Assembly: GCF_902686445.1 (NCBI RefSeq)
Contig: NC_062220.1
Location: forward strand, 89,342,143-89,406,142
Source: Sciurus carolinensis
Lineage: Eukaryota; Chordata; Mammalia; Rodentia; Sciuridae
Direction of reading: 5' to 3'
Length of the DNA: 64,000 nt
This document shows, piece by piece, positions 55,892 to 64,000 of this stretch; the first letter of the stretch is position 1; each line of letters begins with the position of its first letter. Made by a program: the position numbers and the translations under genes. Under the pieces are notes generated by a model. That model had not been told where the DNA came from and did not search any database. It worked only from the letters and a program-made list of their open reading frames with translations.

Positions 55892-56270
55892 TTGGCGGCC
55901 AGGTCTGCAGAACAGGCAGCGGCTGCAGGCAGGAACAAGCGCCAGGTGCGCCAGGTGCGCCGTGTGCGCCGGGAGCGCGGTGGCCGCAGGAGCGCAGCGG
56001 CAAGGGGAGCGCGGTGGCCCGGAGAGCGGCGCGCCGGCAGCAGCGCTGGGGCAGAGCAGGCACCGCCGCCTCCCGGGCCCGGAACGGGAACTGGCCGGCA
56101 CGGCAGCCGCAGCCGCACCCCTCTGGCGGCGCCGGGAGTCTGGCGGGCTCCTGCAGGAGGCGGAGGCCGAGTGGGGGCGGACAGGGCAGGGCGGGCGCTG
56201 GAATCCAAGGGGCGCTCGGTGCGGGAAGTCGCGCGGCCTGCGCCACCGCACAGGCGCAAGCGGGCAGGAC
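55892..56270 (-). other. NOD1: Probable NOD1 noncoding exon 1
   Basis: Within the CpG island the minus strand has a strong splice donor, GCCAA|GTAAGT, with the intron starting at 55891. The sequence upstream of it is GC-rich and would form a first noncoding exon. The 5' end is only a guess from the island and the ZNF143-like site. Human NOD1 also has noncoding 5' exons. Other noncoding exons between 36.4 and 55.9 kb could not be located. Confidence 0.5.
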
Positions 56271-56290
56271 TCAGAGTTAGCCGAGGGGTG

Positions 56291-56310
56291 ATACTCTGGG
56301 AACTCGTAGT
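56291..56310 (-). promoter_or_regulatory. ZNF143/SBS-like site with ACTACRA extension
   Basis: The minus strand reads ACTACGAGTTCCCAGAGTAT, close to the extended ZNF143 (SBS) consensus ACTACAATTCCCAGAATGC. It lies at the upstream edge of the CpG island, the usual place for such sites in TATA-less promoters. Two or three positions depart from consensus, so binding is inferred. Confidence 0.5.
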
Positions 56311-56400
56311 GCGAGCTTGGCCGCGGCCTCTGTGGGCCAAGGCCCGCCCCCTAAGGTGCCACCCAGCACCGGCAACCCGAGTCAATGCCTGGACGTAACG

Positions 56401-57045
56401 GGGAGCTTTCGTTAAAATGGCACGTGTGCTCCACCGGAAAACTAGTTCAAAGTAATCAAACTTTGCAACTGAGCCTGGACTTCGATTTGGATTTCAAAAT
56501 CTAAGCTTTTCTTCTTGTGTGTCCTTAAGCTTGTTATAGGCGGTATACACTTTCGATTCTTTCCATTTCTTACCTTTCTTGTAAAAAATGAATTTTTAAC
56601 ATGCTAATAAGTTTGCCCGATATTTTTAAACACGTTTTCGATGCCATAAAATGCTGTCACTTATTCACACTAAAGAAGTGCATTAGATCATGTGACCACA
56701 TATACTCATGAATATTAAACGTCCAACCAAAGGCTGCCTTCTGAGAAAAGGAGAGCAGGATCGCAACCCAAAAGTGAAACTTTGCAAAAACAGCAGGATA
56801 AAACGTGCAAACTTGCAAGTACCAAAATAAAGTCTGGATTTTAATTCCTCCAGCTTCTCCTTATATGAACCTATCTTAGGGAGGAAAAAAAAATTTTTTT
56901 TTGTCTAGGATTCTGAACTGTATCTTTCATGGCTTTTAACCTGTCAATTATATTTTCCACCTCTGGTTTGTCCTGCTACATTCCAAGTAACTGCCGTTCT
57001 TTGAAATGTTATTTTGTAGATGTTTGAATTTTGAATTTTTGTTAT
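56401..57045. other. Sequence upstream of the CpG island, nothing recognised
   Basis: AT-rich DNA with no clear repeat or gene. It would hold upstream regulatory elements of NOD1, if any. Confidence 0.5.
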
Positions 57046-57246
57046 TCTTTGTTTTGTGATACTAGGGATTGAACTCCGGGGCACTTTACCACTGAGCTAA
57101 CCCTCCATCCGCTACCCGCCACGCCCCCAACCCCCTACCCCCCGGCCCTTTTAATTTTAAGATAGGGTATTTCTAAATTGTCCAGGCTGGTCTAGAATTT
57201 GCAATCTTCCAGCCTCAGCCTTCATAGCTGCTGGGATTATAGTCCT
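57046..57246 (-). repeat. Composite B1-dID SINE, reverse copy
   Basis: TGATACTAGGGATTGAACTC, TTTACCACTGAGCTAACCCT, a C-rich expansion (57107-57145), then CCAGGCTGGTCTAGAATTTG. Confidence 0.85.
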
Positions 57247-57264
57247 ATACTAGTTTGGATGGGT

Positions 57265-57690
57265 CTTTTAATCATATATGGTAGTCTGAACAGTGCCCCC
57301 AACTCCCTACCAACATGTCAATGCCCTAAACCTGGAACCTGTGAATATAGCAAAAAGGAACTGAAATTGCAGTTAATTAAAGTTGCAAATCAGCTGACCT
57401 TGAGATGGGGAAATTATGTTGGATTGTTGAGACAGAGCCAATGTAAACCCAAGGGTTCACCTAAATGGAAGGCGGAGGCAGATGAGGGAGGACCAGAGCA
57501 ATCTGAGAAGAACTTTAGCCAACACTGCTGACTTTGAAGATAAAGAAAAGGAACTGTGAGCCAACAACTGCTGTTCTGCTGACACTTTGATTTTAACCCG
57601 TGAGACACATTTTGAAAAGCTGACTTTCAGAACCCTAATATTAAAATACTAAATTTATGGTAACTTGTTGTAATAGCAACAAAACACAAA
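57265..57690 (+). mobile_element. MaLR-like (MLT1-type) LTR
   Basis: ATGGTAGTCTGAACAGTGCC, ACCTTGAGATGGGGAAATTA, GGACCAGAGCAATCTGAGAA, CTGACTTTGAAGATAAAG, and GCAACAAAACACAAATAC at the end. This is the order of an old MaLR LTR. The open frame at 57199-57531 is a by-product. Confidence 0.65.
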
Positions 57691-57761
57691 TACACCAAGT
57701 CCTTAATTTTAACAATATTTATTTTCTAAGTTTTTTTTAAAGTGCTATTTCTAGTTTTCTT

Positions 57762-57850
57762 ATTTGTTTCGCAGTGGTGGGGATCAAATTCAAGTTCTCC
57801 TACATGCTAAGTACACATTCTACCACTGAGTTGTACTCTTCGTTCCATCG
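57762..57850 (-). repeat. ID-type SINE, reverse copy
   Basis: TTCGCAGTGGTGGGGATCAA and CTACCACTGAGTTGTACTCT. Confidence 0.7.
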
Positions 57851-58644
57851 TTTGTACTTAATAGTTCCCTGTTCTTTTCTGAATCCATAATTTAAAAAAA
57901 ATATTTGACAGTCTATTTGTTTTGCTTTTTTATTTTGAGGCAAGTATAAATTCACATGCAATTCCAAGAAAGAATGCAAATCCATGTACCCTTGGATCTG
58001 TTTTCCCCAACGATAATGATAACATCTGGCAAAGCTGTGGTATAATAGCTCAACCAGGACACGGACGTTAATAAGGTCAAGATAGGAAACATTTTACCAC
58101 TACAACCACACGTTGCCTTTTAGACCACCTCACCCACTCCTTAACCTCTGACAACTACTAATCAGTTATCTATTCCTATACTTTCATTATTTCATATTAT
58201 TAAATACATGGAATCATATATTATGTAAAAATTTTAGGGTAGTTTATTTTCCCACTTAGCATAATTCTCTGGAGATTCATCCAGGCCTTTGCATGTATCA
58301 ATAGTTCTTTCCTTTTGATTGTTGATCAGTATTCCATGGTATGGAATTCCATAGCTTATTTAATCATTCATCCATTCAAAGAACATCTAGGTTGTTTCCG
58401 GTTTGGGGCTATTTTGAATAATGCTGTTATAGACCTTCATACACAAACTTATGTGTAAACATAAGTTTTCATTTTCTTTGGATAAATACCCAGGAGAGCA
58501 ACTTTTGAGTTGGTACTTAAAACAAACAAACAAACTGCCGAAGTATCTCCCAGAATGGATGTACAATTTTACATTCCTACGAACAACTGGATGAGTGATC
58601 ATTTTATAGCATTCTCGCCAGCATTTGGTGCTGTCAAAATTTTT

Positions 58645-59425
58645 CATTTTAGGATCAAGGACCAAGGAATTAGACCAGATACTCTGTACCAAACAGAAGA
58701 AAAAGTAGGCCCAAATCCTCATCATGTCAGCGTGGGACCAGACTTCCTTAACAAGACTCCCAAAGGGCAAGAAATAAAAGCAAGAATCAATAAATGGGAT
58801 GGATTCAAACTGAGAAGTTTTTTCTCAGCAAAGGAAAAAAGTCAAAAATGTGAAGAGAGAGCCTACAGAGTGGGAGAAAATCTTTAGCACACACACCTCA
58901 GATAGAGCACTAATCTCTAGAATTGATAAAGAAAAAAACTTAACACCAAAAATACAAATAACCCAATCAATAAATGGGCTAAGGAACTGAGCAGACACTT
59001 CACAGAAGAAGATATACAATCGATCGACAAATATATGAAAAAATGTTCAATATATCTAGTAATTAGAGACATGCAAATCAAAACTACCCTAAGATTTTAT
59101 CTCACCCCAATTAGAATGACTATCATCAAGAATATAAACAATAGGTGTTGGCAAGAATGTGGGGGAAAAGATACACTCATACATTGCTAGTGGGATTGCA
59201 AATTGGTGTAATCACTATGGAAAGCAGTATGGAGATTCCTCAGAAAACTTGGAATGAACCCACCATTTGACCCAACTATCCCACTCTTCAGTCTGTACCA
59301 AAGGACTTAAAATCAACATACTACAGTGACATAGCCACATCAATGTTAGTAACAGCTCAGTTCACAATAGCTAGATTGTGGAACCAACCTAGATGCCCTT
59401 CAACAGATGAATGGATAAAGAAACT

Positions 59426-59459
<34 letters not shown>

Positions 59460-59945
59460 ACACACAATGGAATATATATATATATATATCACACACACAC
59501 ACACACAATGGAATATTACTCAGCCATAAAGAAGAATAAAATTATGGCATTTGCAGGTAAACAGATGGAGTTGTAGACTATCATGCTAAGTGAAATAAGC
59601 CAATCCCCCCAAAAAAAACAAAGGTTGAATATTTCCTTTGACAAGCGAATGCTGATATCTAATGAGGGGAGGGAGCGGGTAAGGGAAGAATGGAGGAATG
59701 TTGGATTGTGTAGAGGGAAATGAGGGGAGGGGAGAGGGAAGGAAAAATGGAACGAGAGAAACTTTATTACCCTACGTACATGTATGATTACACGAATGGT
59801 ATGACTCTACATCATGCACAACCAGAGAAATGAGAAGTTGTACTCCATTTATCACTGCACAGTGACTCAAAATGCATTCTGCTGTCATATATAACTAAAC
59901 AAAACAAATAATACAAAAAATATTCTTAAAAAAAGTTTACCACAA
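58645..59945 (+). mobile_element. Younger L1 3' end (ORF2 C-terminus and 3'UTR), 5'-truncated
   Basis: The forward frame up to 58887 reads VGPDFLNKTPKGQ, INKWDGFKLRSF, similar to the end of L1 ORF2. The DNA continues with GGAATATTACTCAGCCATAA (59510) and a 3'UTR with an A-rich end. CATTTTAG occurs at both edges in an old L1 context, so it is a target duplication. The 5' end is cut, as in most L1 insertions, and several frameshifts are present, so it is inactive. Confidence 0.8.
59428..59515. repeat. Compound TA / CA microsatellite with duplicated AATGGAATAT
   Basis: TA run, CACACACA, AATGGAATAT, a second TA run, a second CA run, then AATGGAATAT again. It lies inside the young L1. Confidence 0.9.
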
Positions 59946-60059
59946 TAAAAAAATGTTCATTTTAGCCATTTGGATAGGTGTGTGGTGATAGTGATACATC
60001 ATTATTGTTTAAGTTTGCACATTGAACATTTTTTGTGTGTGTTTATTTGCTATGTTTTT

Positions 60060-60262
60060 TGTTTGTTTGTTTTTTGGTACTAGGGATTGAACCCAGGGGT
60101 GCTGAGCCACATCAACCCTTTTTACTTTTTATTTTAGGACAGGGTCTCACTAAGTTGCTTAGGGCCTCACTCATTTCCTGAGACTGGCCTTGAACTTGTT
60201 ATCTTCCTGCCTCCACCTCCTGAGTTGCTGAGATTACAGGCATTTGCCACCACACCTGACTG
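60060..60262 (-). repeat. Composite B1-dID SINE, reverse copy
   Basis: TTTGGTACTAGGGATTGAAC, GGTGCTGAGCCACATCAACC, TAGGACAGGGTCTCACTAAG, ending GCATTTGCCACCACACCTGA. Confidence 0.85.
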
Positions 60263-60459
60263 TCATCTATATCTTAAGTGAAGTATATCTCTTTGTCTCT
60301 TGTTTAATTCTGATTGGATTGTTTCCTTTTTTCTGTTGAGTTTTAGAGTTTCTATAAGTAGTTTGTAAATATTTTCTTCTACTCTGTGCTTATCTTCCCA
60401 TTCACCTATTAGGGTCTTTATAAAGAAAAATATTTTTAATTTTGACATGATTCACATGT

Positions 60460-62500
60460 TAGTCAACTTTTCATTACTGTTACCAAAATACCTGACAAGG
60501 ACAACTTAGAGGAGAAAAAGGTTATTTTGGTTCACAGTTTCAGAGGTTCAGTCCATGGATGGATGACTCCATTGCTCTGGACCCAAGGTAACCAGAACAT
60601 CATGGTAGAAGGGTGTGGAGGAAGAAAGCTGTTTAGTACACAGAAGCCAGGAAGCAGAAAAAGAGCTTGAGGAGCCAAGGATAAGATATAAACACCAAAG
60701 ACCTGCCCCATTGACCTGCCTCCCCCATCACACCCTACCTGCCTACAGTTATCATGCAGTGGTCCTTTCAAATTATTAATCTATCATCTATCAAATGGAT
60801 TAATCCACTGATTAGTTTACAGATCTTATTGTCTAATCATGTGCTTTTGGGGATACTTTATATCCAAACTATTGTATCCCACCTCTGGTGCCCAAAAGCT
60901 CATGCCATCTCGCATTCAAAATGCATCAATCTATCTCCAAGAGTTCCCATAAGTCTTAACAGTTCCAGCATTGCCCAAAAGTCCAAGTTCAAAGTCTCCT
61001 GTGAGACTCAAGATTAAACTCTTGGCTGTGAACTTTTGTAGAGATCAAAAGCAAGTTATATGCTTCTCATATATAATGACACAGAATAAACATTCCAAAG
61101 TGAAGAAATAGGGACAAAGAAAAAAGGGATGCAAAACTGAAACCCAGCTGGACAAACAAGTCCTGTAGCTCTATGTCCAGTACCTGGGACACATGGTGGT
61201 GAGACTGGGGTCCAAAGGACTTGGGAAGCCTTGCCATTATGCCCTTGCTCCTTGTAGCCCACATGGCCTCTCTCTTAGGTTGGTTCTGTCTATGTCCAAA
61301 AGCTTTCCTCTGCAGACATTCCACATTACTGGCATCTGTTAATCCCAGGAGTCTCCACTGCAGCTTTGACTTCCTTCTTATTGCTTCATGCATCACTCTC
61401 TCTGGGCAGGGATTCTAATCCTGCTACATCTTGCCTGACCTCCCATGTCTTTCTCTGAAATCTTGATGGAAGCTTCCATGACCCCTTAACTCCAGTATCC
61501 TTACATTTCTTCAGAACCAGCACCATGTGGATAGTGCCAAGGTGTGCCACCAGCTCAAGCAGTTAACTGGATTGCCTTGAATGACAGCTGCAACAGCCTC
61601 TGAGTACCTGCGAGACCAAGCATGGTGAAACGAATCCTGGGGAAACAATTTCCTATGCACCTGTGTGGTAAGGGTGCCTCCATGGTCTCTTAAATGTTTT
61701 CACTTTTATACCCTTAAGCCTACCATGAGTGTGGTCATGCTGATTCCTGAGATGCCCTCAAGGCGTCTTTCCTATTGTCTCTGTTCAAATACTTACCTTT
61801 TTTCAGTAGTTGATAATCTCTTCAGCAACCACAACTTCCTTGGACCCAGTTTTAGACATACTTTTCTGGCCAAACTGCAAGTTTTTAAAAGCTTTCTTCT
61901 CTGCTTCCTGCTTCCAATACTCACAATAAACCTGGCTAGAAGCTGTCGGCAATATTGATGCTGCTGCCTGAATGTATGCTTTCTTACACTTTCTTCCACC
62001 ATATTACTTAGTCCAACACCTTTAAATTCATTCTCACAGAACATCTCAGGACAAGGACAAAATGTAGAGAAGTTCTTTGCCAGAATGTCACATAAATGGC
62101 CACTAGTTCAGTTCCCAGTTGAGTCCTTGTTCCACTCTGAAACCTCATGAGCATAGCCTTTACTGTCCACATTCCTATGGGTTTTCTGGTCTTCTGAGCT
62201 CCCATCAGAGTCACCCATTTTGCTCTGCTTACAACATTCTAAGACTTCTCTAGCCTGTAAGTCCAGACTTTTCCAAACTCCTCCTGCAAACCACTTCCAA
62301 AATCTTCTGAACCACATGGTCAAGTTAGTCACAGCAACAACCCCCATCTTGGTACGAATTTGTGGTAGTTAGCTTTTCATTGCTGGGATAAAATGCCCCA
62401 CAAGAATAATTTCAAGGAGGAAATGTTTATTTTGTGCTCCTGGTTTCACAGTTGGCCAGCTCCATCAGTGTGAGCCCAAGGTGAGGCAGAACATCATGGC
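60460..62500 (-). mobile_element. MaLR-like element in reverse orientation (LTR, internal part, partial LTR)
   Basis: 60460-60878 is a reverse LTR running from TTAGTCAACTTTTCATTACT to GATACTTTATATCCAAACTA. An internal section follows (for example CTGGGACACATGGTGGTGAG and CCTCTGCAGACATTCCACAT), and a second reverse LTR start lies at 62355 (GTTAGCTTTTCATTGCTGGG). The second LTR stops near 62500 where a forward LTR piece begins. It has no intact coding frame. Confidence 0.65.
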
Positions 62501-62504
62501 AGGA

Positions 62505-62780
62505 GAAAATAAGTCACTGGGGCTATGCCCTTGGGATTAAACATTTTGTCCTTGGATCCTTGTGCTCTCTCTCTGCTTCATAGCAGCCGTGAGCTAGGCA
62601 ACTTTCCTCCACCATGTCCTTGCACCATGATATTTTCTGCCTCACCTTGGGCCCAGAGCAATCGAGCCAGCTGACTATGGACTGTTCTCTGAAACCATGA
62701 GCCTAAAATGAACTTTTACTTCTCTAAGTTGTTCTTGTTGGGTATTTTGGTCACACAGATAAAAAGTGACTAACAGTGAA
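62505..62780 (+). mobile_element. MaLR-like LTR 3' part, forward
   Basis: TCACTGGGGCTATGCCCTTG, TGCTTCATAGCAGCCGTGAG, TAAGTTGTTCTTGTTGGGTA, AAAAAGTGACTAACAG. It is the 3' end of a MaLR LTR opposed to the reverse copy just before it. Confidence 0.65.
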
Positions 62781-63044
62781 ATTCATTGATTTTTATTTTG
62801 ATGGATCATACTTTTGGTGTCAAGTCTAAGAAATCTTTGCCAAGATCTAGAACTTAAAAGGTTTTCATATATGTTATTTTTCCCTCAAATGTTCTACAGT
62901 GTAATGTCAGACTTTAATTTTTGATCCACTTTAATTTTTACATACGGTTTGAGACTCACGTCAAGGCTAATGTCTTCCCTCCCCCTTACTTCTTTGGTTT
63001 GAGTGTCCAGTTGCTGATTCAGTGCCATTTATTGAAAAGGCTGA

Positions 63045-63285
63045 CAGGAAGGTAAGAAAAGAATGAAGGAAGAATGGATTGCATAGGGGGAAATGAGGGG
63101 TGGGGAGGAGGCAGGGGGAAAGAAAGATAATATAATGAGACAAACATCATTACCCTATGTACATGTATGATTATGCAAATGGTATGAATCTACTTCCTGT
63201 TCAACCAAAGAAACAATAGTTGTACCCCATTTGTGTACAATGAATCAAAATTTTAAAAATTACAAAAAAAAAAAGAAAAGTCTAT
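63045..63285 (+). mobile_element. Young-type L1 3'UTR tail
   Basis: GACAGGAAGGTAAGAAAAGA, TTGCATAGGGGGAAATGAGG and CCCTATGTACATGTATGATT match the 3'UTR of the L1 at 59640-59800. It ends in an A run and is strongly 5' truncated. Confidence 0.75.
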
Positions 63286-63744
63286 CTTTCTTCCATTAAA
63301 TGGTCTTTGTACCTTTGTTTTTGTACAAATATACCAAGACTTAGTTTAGTATATTTGTATGTGTCTTTTTCTGGGTTCTCTATTCTCTTCTAATGATCTA
63401 TGTATTTATCCACTTGCCAATAACATGCACTATTGAAATCCAGTAGATTGAGTTCTCTCATTTTATTCTTTTCTTTTAAATTGCACTATTTATTCTAGTT
63501 CCCTTAATTTTCCATAAAAACTTTAAAACAATAAAAATGCTCTGATTTTGATAGGAATTTTGTTAATCCTGTATATCAGTTGGGGAAAGATGAAATCTTT
63601 ACTGTGTTTAGTCATCCAATTCATGAACTTTACCATTTGTCTTGCCATTTATTTAGGTCTGCTTTGATTTCCTTCACTGGTAGTTTGTAGTTTTCAGCAT
63701 ACAAATCCTGCAGGTTTTCTAAGATATATAACTAAGTGTTGTCA

Positions 63745-64000
63745 TTTTTTCAAAACAGCATTCATATACATTACTGGTAGGAATGTAAAATGGTTTGACC
63801 CATATAAAAAATTTTGTTGGCTCCTCAAAAATGTAAATGTAGAATTACCATTTGAATCAATAATTCTACTTCTGGGGATAAATAAAAAATATTTAAAATA
63901 CGTATATTTGAATACGTATGTATGCTCAAATACGTATATATGACTGTTCATGGGAGCACTATTCACAATAGATAAAAGGTAAAAACAGTTCAAATGTCCA
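63745..64000 (+). mobile_element. L1 fragment, forward, cut by window end
   Basis: ACTGGTAGGAATGTAAAATG, CTACTTCTGGGGATAAATAA and GGGAGCACTATTCACAATAG are L1 ORF2 3' words in forward orientation, opposite to the old L1 on its left. Confidence 0.7.

Larger units (their letters stand above)
55690..56400 (-). promoter_or_regulatory. NOD1: CpG island, probable NOD1 promoter
   Basis: This is the only dense CpG and GC-rich block in the window. It lies upstream of NOD1, has no TATA box near the likely start, and contains GC boxes (GGGCGG/CCGCCC forms at about 56172-56200 and 56342-56349). It carries a strong donor on the minus strand and a ZNF143-like motif at 56310-56291. Long open frames on both strands here reflect GC richness and not coding. 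Assignment to NOD1 is by position and orientation. Confidence 0.75.
57920..63740 (-). mobile_element. Old L1 in reverse orientation, split by later insertions
   Basis: Reverse-complement L1 words run through the region in order: ATTCATCCAGGCCTTTGCAT, GGATAAATACCCAGGAGAGC, CATTTTAGCCATTTGGATAG, TTGATGGATCATACTTTTGG, CAGTTGCTGATTCAGTGCCA and TTCTATTCTCTTCTAATGAT. The pieces are about 57920-58640, 59950-60060, 60263-60455, 62780-63045 and 63285-63740. Between them sit a young L1, a SINE, MaLR elements and a short L1 tail. All frames are dead. Confidence 0.7.

Noticed and set aside
55602..56398. Long open frames on both strands in the CpG island (up to 214 codons)
   Set aside because: Pro/Arg/Ala-rich frames in all directions are expected from GC-rich DNA without stops. 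None has a recognisable domain.
58510..58887. Possible host gene, 125-codon frame
   Set aside because: It crosses from old L1 into the C-terminal ORF2 part of a younger L1 and is repeat-derived.
56401..64000. Neighbouring gene GGCT, expected upstream of NOD1 in human
   Set aside because: No exon of it could be recognised. The region is nearly all transposon sequence, so the gene probably lies beyond the window.

Overview
This is genomic DNA from a mammal, most likely a squirrel-family rodent. The main gene is NOD1 (CARD4), the cytosolic NLR receptor for bacterial peptidoglycan, on the minus strand. It can be read from start codon to stop codon over 11 coding exons. Every junction has GT/AG ends, and the joined reading frame is 953 codons, the same length as human NOD1. 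The rodent and squirrel inference rests on many composite SINEs that join a 7SL-derived B1-like half to a tRNA-Ala/ID-derived half (B1-dID type). These are common in Sciuridae and absent from primates.

Layout from left to right. 1-11.2 kb is intergenic DNA beyond the 3' end of NOD1. It contains one young but heavily deleted endogenous retrovirus (1445-4965) with two nearly identical LTRs, a 6-bp target duplication, a tRNA-Phe-type primer site, a tandem-repeat leader and broken gag and env pieces. 11.2-36.4 kb holds the NOD1 3'UTR and all coding exons. The seven internal LRR exons are each exactly 84 bp, one large 1825-bp exon carries the NACHT ATPase and linker, and two exons carry the CARD. 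Introns are full of SINEs, old L1 pieces and MIRs. 36.4-55.9 kb is the long 5' intron region, which has an inverted retroviral 3' end (LTR 37619-37946, in the same orientation as NOD1) and several MaLR LTRs. 55.7-56.4 kb is a CpG island with a likely first noncoding exon and a ZNF143-like site, taken as the NOD1 promoter. 56.4-64 kb is intergenic and consists mostly of an old minus-strand L1 interrupted by a younger L1, SINEs and MaLR elements.

Only one host protein-coding gene is supported. In human the neighbours are ZNRF2 and GGCT, and neither is visible here. Most long open frames are antisense shadows, CpG-island frames or repeat-derived. I did not find a novel multi-gene system. The most interesting points are the sense-oriented LTR upstream of the first NOD1 coding exon, the overlapping upstream ORF at the NOD1 start, the young defective provirus with its repeat-rich leader, and the layered nested transposon insertions.
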